A DNA stretch of 64,000 bases from Phaeobacter gallaeciensis (GTDB taxonomy: Bacteria > Pseudomonadota > Alphaproteobacteria > Rhodobacterales > Rhodobacteraceae), in NCBI RefSeq assembly GCF_001678945.1, contig NZ_CP015124.1, positions 3,696,001 to 3,760,000 on the forward strand. The letters are read 5' to 3'. Positions 36,811 through 45,560 of this stretch are shown here, piece after piece. Made by a program: the position numbers and the translations under genes. Under the pieces are notes generated by a model. The model searched no databases, had not been told where the DNA came from, and saw only the letters and a program-made list of their open reading frames with translations. The stretch's first letter is position 1. Each line of letters starts with the position of its first letter.

Positions 36811-37568
36811 TTGGGGTCAGCTCCTTTGCGGGTGAGTTTGCCATCCACGATGTGGATGCCGCATTCTTCCTTGTTCTGATCGCGCCAGCGTCCGGCGCGG
36901 GGGTCTTCGCCTTCTGCCACCTTCGAGGTGCAGGGGGCGCAGCCGATCGACGGGTAGCCCTGCGCCACCAGCGGATGGCGCGGCAGGCGGTTTTCTTCCA
37001 TATAGGCGCGCACGTCCTCGGGTGCCCAATGGGCCAGCGGGTTCACCTTGATGCGTCCGGTGCCGTCCTCGACCTCGAAAAAGTCGAGCGCGGCGCGGCT
37101 GCCGGACTGGAACCGTTTGCGTCCGGTGATCCAGCCATCATAGCCCGACAGTGCGTTTTGCAGTGGCACGGTCTTGCGCAGGTGGCAGCAGGCGTCGGTG
37201 TCCGAGAACCGCAAGGCGCCATAGGGGTCCTTTTCGGCGATGTCCTTGGCGCGGATGACCTGCACGTTGCGCAGGCCAAGGCGCTCGCTCACCTCCTGCT
37301 GATAGACCAGCGTTTCGGTGAACAGCAGCTCGGTATCCACGAACAGCACCGGCACGGCGGGATCGATCACCGCCGCCATATGCAGCAGCACAACCGATTC
37401 AGCGCCAAAGCTGGACACCAGGGCGATCTGCCCGGCATCCTGCAGGGCGCCCTGCATCACGGCGGTAGCCGAATGGTGCCGGTAGCGGGCATTCAGCATC
37501 TCCACCTTTCCCGCCAGGGCGGTGTCCGGTGCAGCCCCATTGGGGCTGCTCTCTGCGAGCTTCAGCAT
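36807..37568 (-). CDS. cysH: Phosphoadenylyl/adenylyl-sulfate reductase
   Basis: This 253-residue enzyme reduces activated sulfate to sulfite with thioredoxin. ALVSSFGAESVVLLHMAA near residue 55 is the PP-loop-like nucleotide site. DACCHLRK near residue 142 and IGCAPC near residue 218 supply the Cys pairs that ligate a [4Fe-4S] cluster, indicating APS rather than PAPS as substrate. EECGIH near the C-terminus holds the catalytic Cys. The ATG at 37568 lies four bases after the cysI stop; the frame extends upstream inside cysI without similarity. Confidence 0.93.
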   Translation of the reverse strand: MLKLAESSPNGAAPDTALAGKVEMLNARYRHHSATAVMQGALQDAGQIALVSSFGAESVVLLHMAAVIDPAVPVLFVDTELLFTETLVYQQEVSERLGLRNVQVIRAKDIAEKDPYGALRFSDTDACCHLRKTVPLQNALSGYDGWITGRKRFQSGSRAALDFFEVEDGTGRIKVNPLAHWAPEDVRAYMEENRLPRHPLVAQGYPSIGCAPCTSKVAEGEDPRAGRWRDQNKEECGIHIVDGKLTRKGADPK

Positions 37569-37572
37569 CGCT

Positions 37573-39237
37573 CTAGGCCACCTTTTTGCGGGCTTCGGGA
37601 TAAAGCACGGCTTTGAAGGGCTCCATTCCGACGCGGCGGTAGGTCTCGATGAAGGTCTCGCCTTCATCGGTCCGCAGCTCCAGATAGGCGCCGATCAGAC
37701 GCTCGACCGCCGGAACGATCTCGTCATAGGCGAAACCGGGGCCGGTGCGGGTGCCGATGGCCGCCGTTTCGGTGGCATCACCGCCCAGGGTGATCTGGTA
37801 GTTCTCCACCCCGGCGCGATCCAGCCCCAGAATGCCGATATGGCCCACGTGGTGGTGGCCGCAGGCATTGATGCAGCCCGAGATCTTGATCTGCAGGTGC
37901 CCCACGTCGTGCTCCAGCTTCAGCTCTTCGAACCGGGTTGCGATATCCTGCGCAACCGGGATCGAGCGGGCGGTGGCCAGGGCGCAGTAATCCATGCCGG
38001 GGCAGGCGATGATATCCGAGATCAGCCCGATGTTGGCGGTGGCAAGGCCGACCTCTTTCAGGCGGGCGTGAATCGCGGGCAGGTCCGATTTCAGAACATG
38101 CGGCAGGATCACGTTCTGCTGGTGGCTGATGCGCAGCTCGTCATAGCCGAATTCCTGCGCCAGATCCGCCATCACGCGCATCTGTTCGGCGGTGGCATCG
38201 CCGGGGGTGGCGCCATGCGCCTTGACCGAGATGGTGACGATGGCGTGGTCTTCGTTGCGATGCGCCGACAGGTTGGTGTCGGCCCAGGCGCGGAACACCG
38301 GATCGCTGTCATAGGCGGCATCATAGGCCGCAGTGTCGCCGCTGCGCAGGGCGGGGGGCGTAAAATGCGCCTTGATCTCTTCCAGCAGCTCCTGATCGGC
38401 GCCGTTGAACTGGGCGCGACGCTCGATAAAACGCTCTTCAACCAGGTCGCGGATCTTGTCGATGCCGTTTTCCTGCACGGTGATCTTGATCCGGGCCTTG
38501 TATTTGTTGTCGCGCCGACCCAGCAGGTTGTAGACGCTCAGCACCGCCTCAAGATAGGGCAGCAGGTCCGCCTTGGGCAGGAACTCCCGCAGCACCTTGC
38601 CGATCATTGGCGTACGGCCAAGGCCACCGCCCACGATCACCTCGAACCCGGTCTCGCCTTCGCGGGAGACCATGCGCAACCCGATGTCATGGGCTCGGGT
38701 CACGGCGCGGTCCTCTTCGGCGCCAGTCACCGCGATCTTGAACTTGCGCCCCAGGAACTGGAACTCCGGGTGGTCGGTGGACCATTGCCGTATCAACTCG
38801 GCATAGGGGCGCGGATCTTCCAGTTCACCCTTGGCGGCGGCGGCAAAATGGTCCGAGGTCACGTTGCGTACGGTGTTGCCCGAGGTCTGGATCGCGTGCA
38901 GGCCCACTTCGGCCAGCGCGTCCAGCATGTCCGGCACGTCCTTCAGGGTCGGCCAGTTGTACTGGATGTTCTGACGGGTGGTGAAATGGCCATAACCCTT
39001 GTCCCACTTTTCGGCCAACAGCGCGAGCTGGCGCATCTGGGCGCTGCTGAGCGTGCCATAGGGGATTGCAACCCGCAGCATATAGGCGTGCAGCTGCAGA
39101 TACAGCCCGTTCATCAGGCGCAGGGGTTTGAACTCGTCCTCGGTCAGGCTGCCGTCGATGCGGCGCTCTACCTGGGCACGGAACTGGGCGTTGCGTTCAG
39201 CCAGAAAAGCGGCGTCAAAGTCGTTATACTTATACAT
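37573..39237 (-). CDS. cysI: Sulfite reductase, siroheme/[4Fe-4S] subunit
   Basis: CysI reduces sulfite to sulfide using six electrons. In the 554-residue protein, HFTTRQNIQYNWP near residue 88 and the duplicated ferredoxin-like halves are typical. The C-terminal siroheme/Fe-S ligands are ACPGMDYC and KISGCINACGHHHVGHIG. The N-terminus MYKYNDFDAAFLAERNAQF matches the ferredoxin-type sulfite reductase of alphaproteobacteria. The ATG at 39237 follows AGGAGG. It overlaps the DUF2849 stop by eight bases. Confidence 0.94.
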   Translation of the reverse strand: MYKYNDFDAAFLAERNAQFRAQVERRIDGSLTEDEFKPLRLMNGLYLQLHAYMLRVAIPYGTLSSAQMRQLALLAEKWDKGYGHFTTRQNIQYNWPTLKDVPDMLDALAEVGLHAIQTSGNTVRNVTSDHFAAAAKGELEDPRPYAELIRQWSTDHPEFQFLGRKFKIAVTGAEEDRAVTRAHDIGLRMVSREGETGFEVIVGGGLGRTPMIGKVLREFLPKADLLPYLEAVLSVYNLLGRRDNKYKARIKITVQENGIDKIRDLVEERFIERRAQFNGADQELLEEIKAHFTPPALRSGDTAAYDAAYDSDPVFRAWADTNLSAHRNEDHAIVTISVKAHGATPGDATAEQMRVMADLAQEFGYDELRISHQQNVILPHVLKSDLPAIHARLKEVGLATANIGLISDIIACPGMDYCALATARSIPVAQDIATRFEELKLEHDVGHLQIKISGCINACGHHHVGHIGILGLDRAGVENYQITLGGDATETAAIGTRTGPGFAYDEIVPAVERLIGAYLELRTDEGETFIETYRRVGMEPFKAVLYPEARKKVA

Positions 39238-39538
39238 TGGAGAGAGCCTCCTGTTTGCCATGGGCGTAGTTCGAGGGACCGGTGCGGCGGAATTCTTCGC
39301 GGAAGTGGACAGGTTCGGGGCCATCCGTGCCGGGTTTGGCATCGGTCAGGTAGATGCCGACAACGTTGAGGGCATCGCGTTCGGCGGCCAGCAGGCGCAG
39401 CTGCGCCTCGGCCTCGTCGGTGATCAGCTCGGCCTCGCTCAGCGAGCGGCTCCAGCTATCCTTGGCGGTGTAATAGATCACGTCGCCCTCAAGGAGGTCA
39501 TTCGCGGTGATCACTTTGGGCGTAAAGGGACGGGGCAT
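39230..39538 (-). CDS. DUF2849 protein of the sulfite-reduction operon
   Basis: The 102-residue protein beginning MPRPFTPKVITANDLLEGDVIYYT matches DUF2849, which accompanies cysI and cobA in alphaproteobacteria. The strand-rich N-terminus (VITANDLLEGDVIY) and the C-terminal VHFREEFRRTGPSNY are conserved family features. The function is unknown; a helper for sulfite reductase assembly is a guess from context. Its ATG shares one base with the cobA stop (TGATG). Confidence 0.88.
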   Translation of the reverse strand: MPRPFTPKVITANDLLEGDVIYYTAKDSWSRSLSEAELITDEAEAQLRLLAAERDALNVVGIYLTDAKPGTDGPEPVHFREEFRRTGPSNYAHGKQEALSNV

Positions 39539-40380
39539 CAGGCGAGCTCCATATTCAGATTGGAGGTAAGGTCAGAGGCGAGGTCGGGCAGGGCGGCGAG
39601 GCTTTGACGCGGCGCCAGCCCGAGGAAGGTAAGGGCCGGGCCGGACAGACCTGCCGCAGCCAGATCGGCAGGCAGCCGGTCCAGCGTTGTTTCTAGAACG
39701 CGCTGGTTGGCGCGGGAGGCATGTTCGACGATGGTCACCGGCGTGGCCCGGTCCGCGCCGTGCATGATCAAACGGCCCTGCACGAAACGCGCGGATTTCT
39801 TGCCCATATAGATCGCGGCCACCTCTCCGGGGCGCGCCAAGGCGGCCCAGTCGTGATCGGCAAAACCGCGCATGTCGTGCCCGGTGAGGAACCGCACCGA
39901 GGAATTGCGCCCGCGTTGCGTCAGGCTCTGACCGATGGCGGCGACAGCAGCAGAGGCGGCGGTGATGCCGGGCAGGATCTGATAGCCGATCCCGGCAGCG
40001 TCGCAGGCGGACAGCTCTTCGTCGAGGCGGCCAAAGACGGTGGGATCGCCGGATTTGAGCCGCAGCACCTTGCGGCCCGCACGGGCATGGGCCACCAGAC
40101 GGTCACAGATCTCCTCTTGCGACATGGAGGGGCCAAAGCCCTCCTTGCCGACATCCTCCAGCGCGATGCCGGGGGCGGCAAGGGCCATGATCTCGGGGCT
40201 GACCAGACGGTCGAACAGGATCACATCCGCGGCCTGCATCGCTTTCAGCACCTTCAGAGTCAGCAGATCGGGATCGCCCGGACCAGAGCCGGCAAAGGCA
40301 ATCTGACCCGGCGCGGGGCAGCACATGCCATCTGCGCGCTGAGAGCTGGCAGAAGGAATGATCGGGGCAAAGCTGGACAT
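39538..40380 (-). CDS. cobA: Uroporphyrinogen-III C-methyltransferase (siroheme synthesis)
   Basis: The enzyme adds two methyls from SAM to uroporphyrinogen III, making precorrin-2 for siroheme, the cofactor of the CysI encoded downstream. In the 280-residue protein, FAGSGPGDPDLLTLKVLKAM near residue 27 is signature 1. VLRLKSGDPTVFGR near residue 108 is signature 2. GYQILPGITAASA and TVIFMG-like AAIYMGKKSA complete the SUMT fold. No CysG dehydrogenase/ferrochelatase domain is fused. The ATG at 40380 has GAGG six bases upstream. It is the first gene of the minus-strand operon. Confidence 0.93.
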   Translation of the reverse strand: MSSFAPIIPSASSQRADGMCCPAPGQIAFAGSGPGDPDLLTLKVLKAMQAADVILFDRLVSPEIMALAAPGIALEDVGKEGFGPSMSQEEICDRLVAHARAGRKVLRLKSGDPTVFGRLDEELSACDAAGIGYQILPGITAASAAVAAIGQSLTQRGRNSSVRFLTGHDMRGFADHDWAALARPGEVAAIYMGKKSARFVQGRLIMHGADRATPVTIVEHASRANQRVLETTLDRLPADLAAAGLSGPALTFLGLAPRQSLAALPDLASDLTSNLNMELA

Positions 40381-40526
40381 GTGGCGCCTCATTTCTGGTG
40401 TTTGACTTGACCTTCAATATAGGAAATATTCCCGTTTAAGCGCCATACGTCCGCCCAAATAAGGACATCTGTTCCGCGTGGTTCGGGGCTTGGTGACCAA
40501 GGTTTCGATGCAGAGGGAAAATTAGA
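40381..40526. promoter_or_regulatory. Divergent promoter region, cobA operon / Lrp regulator
   Basis: This 146-base gap contains the AT-rich palindrome GGAA-ATA-TTCC (40422-40432), about 42 bases before the cobA start. It is a candidate binding site for the adjacent Lrp/AsnC protein. Confidence 0.4.
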
Positions 40527-41000
40527 ATGACAGTGCGGATTGATGCCACGGATCGGAAAATCCTGGCGGAGCTGCAACGCGACGCCAGCCAGTCGCTGGA
40601 TGAAATCGCCAAGCAGGTGGGCAGCTCAAAGACCCCGGTCTGGAATCGCATCCGCAAGCTGCGCGAGGCCGGGGTGATTGGCCGCCAGACCGTGATCTTG
40701 GACGCCGAGGCGCTGGGGTTTGAGGCTTGTTTCTTCGTGCTCATCCGAACCTCGGAGCACGAGGCGGAATGGCAGGCATCCTTCCTGCAGGCGCTGCGCG
40801 ACCGCCCCGAGGTGCAGGAGGCGCACCGGCTGGCCGGCGATATCGATTATATTCTGAAGGTGCGGGTGAAGAACGCGCGGGCCTATGACAAATTCTATCA
40901 GGCGCTGATTTCTGAGGTACGGGTGCACAATGTGACCGCGCTCCTGTCGATGGAGGAAATCAAATCGACCACGCTGCTGCCGCTGGAGCCAGCGGAGTAG
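40527..41000 (+). CDS. Lrp/AsnC family transcriptional regulator (sulfur-operon neighbour)
   Basis: The 157-residue regulator has an N-terminal winged helix (RKILAELQRDASQSLDEIAKQVGSSKTPVWNRIRKLREAGVI) and a C-terminal RAM ligand-sensing domain (VQEAHRLAGDIDYILKVRVKNARAYDKFY). It is divergent from cobA-cysI-cysH, so it probably controls sulfite reduction, perhaps in answer to cysteine or another amino acid. A second Lrp paralogue sits at 61802. Confidence 0.9.
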   Translation: MTVRIDATDRKILAELQRDASQSLDEIAKQVGSSKTPVWNRIRKLREAGVIGRQTVILDAEALGFEACFFVLIRTSEHEAEWQASFLQALRDRPEVQEAHRLAGDIDYILKVRVKNARAYDKFYQALISEVRVHNVTALLSMEEIKSTTLLPLEPAE

Positions 41001-41035
41001 GGGAAGTGGAGGGCGGCGCCGGGTGGCGCCGACCA

Positions 41036-42217
41036 TCAGCGGCTCACCATCAGCCGGGTGAGGCCATGAAAATGGTAGCTGTCTGAATACTCGGGTTTTT
41101 CTGCCAGACGCAGATCGGGGCAGCGCTGGAACAGGATGGGCAGCGCGATGCGCATTTCCAGCCGTGCCAGCGGCGCGCCGACGCAGAAATGCAGTCCGCC
41201 CCCAAAGGACGTGTTGGTCTTGGCCGGACGGCTGGGGTTAAAGACCTCTGGATCATCAAGCACTGCCGGGTCGCGGTTGGCCGCACCCAGAAGCAGCGCC
41301 ACCTGATCGCCGCGCTGGAAGGTATGGCCGAAGACCTCGGCCTCTTCATAGGCATAACGGGTGAACATATGCAGCGGCGGATCATAGCGCAGGATTTCCT
41401 CGACCAGTTGGTCGATCCCGTCCTCGGTCAGCCAGGCCGGATCCCAGCCCTGTTCCAGCATCGTCTTCACCCCGTTGCCAAGGGCGTGCACTGTTGCTTC
41501 GTGCCCCGCGTTCAGCAGCAGGATGCAGGTGCCGATCAGCTCATCCGTGGTCAGGCTGTCCCCGGCCTCCTCGGCGGCAATCAGGCGGGTGATCAGATCA
41601 TCCTGCGGATCGCTGCGGCGTTGGTCGATATAGCTGCGCAGATAATCGGAAAAGGCGGCAGATGCCTCGGCTGCGGAATGCTCGGTCTCTTCCGTGCGCC
41701 CGGCCTGATACATGGCCACCATCCGGTGCGACCAATCCAGAAGCTGCGGCGCCATCTCTTCAGGCACACCCAGCAGGCGGCAGATGGTCACGATCGGAAC
41801 CTGCGTGCAATAAGCCTGCAACAGATCAAAGGGCTGATCCGGAAAGGCATCGATCAGATCGTGGCATAGCTGCGCGATATCCGCCTCCAGCGCCGCAATC
41901 GCGCGCGAGGTGAAGGCCCGCATCACCAGCTTGCGCAGGCGGGTGTGGCGCGGCGGCTCGGCGTCCAGCAGCGAATGAGCCTCGACAGCCAGAAACGGCG
42001 CCAGATGGGCCGGGCCGGGCGCGGCCATCTCGGCCGGGATTTCCCGCCCGAAGCGGCGGTCCCGCAGCAGCATGTGAACGGCCGATTTGCGAAAGGCTGC
42101 CACCATGTCGTAGTCCTGCCAATAGTGCAGGGCGCCCGCGTCGCGGGCCTTGGCGTAGAACGGATAGGGATCTTGCACAAAGGCCGGATCGGTCGGAGGC
42201 TGATGCAGTGTTTTCAT
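41036..42217 (-). CDS. Cytochrome P450
   Basis: This 393-residue soluble bacterial P450 has the I-helix CILLLNAGHEATVHALGNG, the K-helix ExxR in VEEILRYDPPLHMFTRYA (EILR), and the heme Cys in FGGGLHFCVGAPLARLEM near residue 340. The substrate is unknown. The A/DxT proton-relay reads GHEAT. No ferredoxin or reductase gene is coupled, though fpr lies 5 kb away. It is convergent with the Lrp gene and divergent from dctB with 73 bases between. Upstream frame from 42307 is not supported. Confidence 0.92.
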   Translation of the reverse strand: MKTLHQPPTDPAFVQDPYPFYAKARDAGALHYWQDYDMVAAFRKSAVHMLLRDRRFGREIPAEMAAPGPAHLAPFLAVEAHSLLDAEPPRHTRLRKLVMRAFTSRAIAALEADIAQLCHDLIDAFPDQPFDLLQAYCTQVPIVTICRLLGVPEEMAPQLLDWSHRMVAMYQAGRTEETEHSAAEASAAFSDYLRSYIDQRRSDPQDDLITRLIAAEEAGDSLTTDELIGTCILLLNAGHEATVHALGNGVKTMLEQGWDPAWLTEDGIDQLVEEILRYDPPLHMFTRYAYEEAEVFGHTFQRGDQVALLLGAANRDPAVLDDPEVFNPSRPAKTNTSFGGGLHFCVGAPLARLEMRIALPILFQRCPDLRLAEKPEYSDSYHFHGLTRLMVSR

Positions 42218-42290
42218 GCGGCGACTTTTGCCATGGCGGCTGGTCAATGCAAGGTGAGTTTCATAGTCTGGCCTGCATGAGGCAGTATCA

Positions 42291-44057
42291 ATGATCAAAC
42301 AAACCATGTGGCAGCGCTGGGGCCTATTGCTGGGATTTGCATGTGCAGTCGCAGGGCTGGCGGCTGCGGTCTGGATCTATGGGTACCGGCAGGCGCTGGA
42401 CTCGCTGGCAGAGCGCAGCGCGGCGGATCTGGCATTGGCGTCGGATCGGGTCAGCACGCAGTTGCAGATCTATCAGGAACTGGCTGTTCTGACGGCGGAT
42501 CATCCGGTGCTGGACGGGCTGGATACGGCGGCGGGGCAGCAAGAGGCAGCACGGCGTCTGCGCGAGGTGGCGGACAAGACGGCGGCGCTCGACGTGTTCT
42601 ATGCAGACCGTTCGGGGCGGGTTCTGGCCTTTGCCGAAGGGGTCGCCGGAGGCTCGGTGGCCGATCAACCCTATTTCAAACGTGCCATGCAGGGCGCGCT
42701 TGGCACCGGTCAGGCGGTGCTGCTGCCCGAAGGACGGCGAGCCTATTTCTATGCCGCACCCAGTTTCGCACCCGGCGGCGGCGTGCTGGGGGCGCTGGTG
42801 GTCGTGGCCGATGTGCAGGATGTGGAGCAGACCTGGCGCGGTTCCCTGCCGGCGGTCTTTTTCACCAACCGCAACGAAGAGGTGTTTATCTCCAACCGGC
42901 CGGAATTGCTGTTCTGGCGCCGGACCGAACGGCTGCCGGGCAGCGCGGCCGAGGGAGGCGATCCGGTTTCCTTCGCGGTCGAAAACCACGGCGAGCATGA
43001 GGTTTGGGAGCTGTCCGGCAGTTCCTACCTGCCGCAGCAGGCGTTGCATTTGACAGTGGACCTGCCGGTCATCGGACTGCGTGGGGAGATCCTGGTGGAT
43101 GTCGCCCCGGCGCGGCGCATCGCGGCCTTGCAGGCGGCGGCGCTGACGGCGGTGTGTCTTGCATTCGGTACGCTCCTGTTCCTCGCGACCGAGCGGCGCC
43201 GAACCCTGGCCCGGGCCAATGTCATTCTGGAAACCCGGGTCGAGGCCCGCACCCAGGCCCTGCAGGTGATCAACACCCAGCTGCGCCGCGAGGTGCACGA
43301 ACGCGAAGAGGCTGAAGCGGCGCTGAAACAGGCGCAGGAGGATCTGGTTCAGGCCGGGAAACTCTCGGCGCTGGGGCAGATGTCTGCGGGCATCAGTCAC
43401 GAGCTGAACCAGCCGCTGATGGCCATTCAGCAATATGCCGAAAACGGCGCCGCCTTTCTTGAGCGGGAAAAGCCAGAGCGCGCAGCGGAAAATCTGACCC
43501 GGATTTCCAGCATGGCCGAACGCATGGCGCGGATCATCAAGAACCTGCGGGCCTTTGCCCGCAACGAAAGCGAACCGATGGCGCGGGTTGATCTGGTGCA
43601 GGTGATCAATGCGGCGGTGGAACTGACTACGGCGCGGCTGGAAACGGACCATGTGGCGCTCCATTGGGCAGCGCCATCCGGTCCGGTCTACGCCTGGGGC
43701 GGCGAGGTGCGGCTGACGCAGGTTTTTGTAAACCTGATCAATAACGCCGCCGACGCCATGATGGAGCAGGACCAGCGGGCGATCCGCATCGCGCTGGAAT
43801 GGCCGTCGCAGCAAACCGGCGCCCGGCTGCGCGTTCATGTCCGTGACATCGGCCCGGGCATCAAGGAGCCGGAAAAGATGTTTGAACCCTTCTATTCTAC
43901 CAAGGCGGTGGGCAGCGCCGAGGGGCTTGGCCTTGGGCTGTCGATCTCTTACGGGTTGGTGCAAAGTTTCGGCGGCCACATCCGCGGCTGCAACAGCAGC
44001 GATGGTGCGGTCTTTACCGTCGAACTTGACCCCTGGAGCGAGGAAGAAGCTGCATGA
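42291..44057 (+). CDS. dctB: C4-dicarboxylate sensor histidine kinase DctB
   Basis: The 588-residue membrane kinase has a first transmembrane helix at about 10-30, a periplasmic double-PAS/Cache sensor (30-275) with AYFYAAPSFAPGGGVLGALVVVADV, and a second helix at about 278-300. A coiled linker follows. The dimerisation/phosphoacceptor domain (QMSAGISHELNQPLMAIQQYAENG, His near residue 371) and the ATPase domain (NLINNAADAM, DIGPGI, GLGLGLSISYGLV) complete it. It senses periplasmic dicarboxylates and signals to the coupled DctD-like regulator; start and stop overlap by four bases. GAGG lies at a good distance before the ATG. Confidence 0.92.
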   Translation: MIKQTMWQRWGLLLGFACAVAGLAAAVWIYGYRQALDSLAERSAADLALASDRVSTQLQIYQELAVLTADHPVLDGLDTAAGQQEAARRLREVADKTAALDVFYADRSGRVLAFAEGVAGGSVADQPYFKRAMQGALGTGQAVLLPEGRRAYFYAAPSFAPGGGVLGALVVVADVQDVEQTWRGSLPAVFFTNRNEEVFISNRPELLFWRRTERLPGSAAEGGDPVSFAVENHGEHEVWELSGSSYLPQQALHLTVDLPVIGLRGEILVDVAPARRIAALQAAALTAVCLAFGTLLFLATERRRTLARANVILETRVEARTQALQVINTQLRREVHEREEAEAALKQAQEDLVQAGKLSALGQMSAGISHELNQPLMAIQQYAENGAAFLEREKPERAAENLTRISSMAERMARIIKNLRAFARNESEPMARVDLVQVINAAVELTTARLETDHVALHWAAPSGPVYAWGGEVRLTQVFVNLINNAADAMMEQDQRAIRIALEWPSQQTGARLRVHVRDIGPGIKEPEKMFEPFYSTKAVGSAEGLGLGLSISYGLVQSFGGHIRGCNSSDGAVFTVELDPWSEEEAA

Positions 44058-45295
44058 CCCGGCGGGTACTGCTCGTGGATGATGACGCGGCGGTGCGCGA
44101 GGCGCTGTCGCAGACGCTTGAGCTGAACGACCTGGAGGCGGTGACGGCTGGCTCTTTCGTGGCGGCCAAAGATCTAATCACGCCCGAATTCGACGGCGTG
44201 ATCCTGTCGGACATTCGTATGCCGGGGCGGGACGGGTTTCACCTTTTGACCTACGCGCATGAGATCGACGCCGAACTGCCGGTGATCCTGTTGACCGGCG
44301 AAGGCGACATCCCGATGGCCGTGCGAGCGATGTCCGAGGGCGCCTTTGATTTTCTGGAAAAGCCCTGCGCCCCGGGGGATCTTCTTTCGGTGCTCGAGCG
44401 GGCGCGCAAGACCCGGGCACTGGTGCTGGAAAACAGACGCCTGAAACGCCAGCTGGAGGCGGGCGATCCGGCGGCGCGGATGCTTTTCGGCACCTCCCCG
44501 CAGGCAGAGCAGCTCAGGACGCGAGTGCGGGCGGTGGCGCCCACCGGAGCCGAGGTTCTGGTGACAGGTCCGGCGGGCAGTGGCGTTTCCAAGGTTGCCG
44601 AAGTCATCCACCTGATGTCGCCGCGGGCGCAGGGCGCCTTTGTGAAGCGACCCGCCGCCGGGATGACCATCGAAGCCTTTGATGCGCTGTGCCAGGATGC
44701 AGCGGGCGGGTCGTTGTTTCTGGATGAAATCCCGGCCATGGCCGACGCGGTGCAATACGCGGTTCTGGAACGGCTGGAGCAGGGCGTCGCCGCCCGGGTG
44801 ATCGCAGGGACCACCAGCGATCTGGCGCAGCTGGCCACCAGCGGCGCCTTCAATGCTGACCTGTTTTATCGCTTGGATGGCATGCGGGTGCGCATTCCAT
44901 CGCTGGCTGAACGGCCCGAGGACATCCCGGTTCTGTTCCGTCACTACGTGGCCCAAGCGGCCGAGCAGGCGGGCATCGCAGCGCCCGAGATCAGCCAGGA
45001 GCATCTGGCGATGCTGATGGCGCAGGACTGGCCTGGCAATGCCCGCTCACTGATGTCGGCGGCCATGCGGTTCGTGCTTGGCATGCCCGAGGAGGTCTCG
45101 GTCGGCTCTGGTCTGGGGCTGGCGGAACAGATGGCGCAAGTTGAGCGATCCTTGCTGATCGCGGCGCTGGGGCGCCAGAACGGGCGCGCTTCGGCGGCGG
45201 CGGCGGCGCTGAAGCTGCCGCGCAAGACCTTTTACGACAAACTGGCCCGATATGGCATCCGCCCCGAGGACTATCGCCGCGCCTCAGATGCGTGA
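44054..45295 (+). CDS. dctD: DctD-type response regulator lacking the GAFTGA loop
   Basis: In the 413-residue regulator the receiver domain has DDD at 9-11 and the phosphoacceptor Asp in GVILSDIRMPGRDGF near residue 53. The AAA+ domain follows from about 140 but is degenerate: Walker A reads GPAGSGVSKV instead of GETGTGKE, and the segment that normally carries ESELFGHEKGAFTGA is missing (GAFVKRPAAG...FDALCQDAAGG). Walker B GGSLFLDEI is kept. The C-terminus has a Fis-type helix-turn-helix (ASAAAAALKLPRKTFYDKL). Without GAFTGA, contact with sigma-54 is not expected. Confidence 0.88.
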   Translation: MTRRVLLVDDDAAVREALSQTLELNDLEAVTAGSFVAAKDLITPEFDGVILSDIRMPGRDGFHLLTYAHEIDAELPVILLTGEGDIPMAVRAMSEGAFDFLEKPCAPGDLLSVLERARKTRALVLENRRLKRQLEAGDPAARMLFGTSPQAEQLRTRVRAVAPTGAEVLVTGPAGSGVSKVAEVIHLMSPRAQGAFVKRPAAGMTIEAFDALCQDAAGGSLFLDEIPAMADAVQYAVLERLEQGVAARVIAGTTSDLAQLATSGAFNADLFYRLDGMRVRIPSLAERPEDIPVLFRHYVAQAAEQAGIAAPEISQEHLAMLMAQDWPGNARSLMSAAMRFVLGMPEEVSVGSGLGLAEQMAQVERSLLIAALGRQNGRASAAAAALKLPRKTFYDKLARYGIRPEDYRRASDA

Positions 45296-45325
45296 TTCCA
45301 GTGGTTGAAAAGATGGCGTTACGGC

Positions 45326-45343
45326 TGTGCGGAAATCCGCACA
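45326..45343. promoter_or_regulatory. Putative DctD operator 1
   Basis: TGTGCGGA-AA-TCCGCACA is a perfect 18-base palindrome 31 bases past the dctD stop, upstream of dctP. Confidence 0.75.
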
Positions 45344-45358
45344 CCTCGCGCTGATCCC

Positions 45359-45376
45359 TGTGCGAGTTTTCGCACA
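45359..45376. promoter_or_regulatory. Putative DctD operator 2
   Basis: TGTGCGA-GTTT-TCGCACA is an 18-base palindrome of the same form as operator 1. The centres are 33 bases apart, about three helical turns, so two dimers would sit on the same DNA face. Confidence 0.75.
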
Positions 45377-45510
45377 GCCTACAATTTAGGCGCCTGCGCC
45401 CGAGAACTGAGCGCCATGCATCTGTCTGAAAAGTTTATAAAAAAATCAAAATCAGCCGAATCACGACTCAATTCTTGAGCGGGGCAGTGCGATTCGCGAT
45501 CCTTTCTGCG

Positions 45511-45525
45511 GGGCTTGTGCATTGC
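45511..45525 (+). promoter_or_regulatory. dctP: Possible -24/-12 (sigma-54-like) promoter of dctPQM
   Basis: GGGCTT-GTGCA-TTGC has GG at 45512-45513 and GC at 45524-45525 with exactly ten bases between, as in TGGCAC-N5-TTGC. The predicted start, about 12 bases later, leaves a leader of about 25 bases before the dctP ATG. The operators lie about 140-185 bases upstream, a usual enhancer distance. A sigma-70-type promoter in the AT-rich stretch 45430-45475 remains possible. Confidence 0.5.
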
Positions 45526-45560
45526 GCACAGGCTATGGAGAGAAATCTGGGAGGACTATT

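Noticed and set aside
37522-39369. Plus-strand open frame of 615 codons opposite cysI
   Set aside because: Shadow of the cysI frame; CysI motifs on the minus strand are unambiguous.
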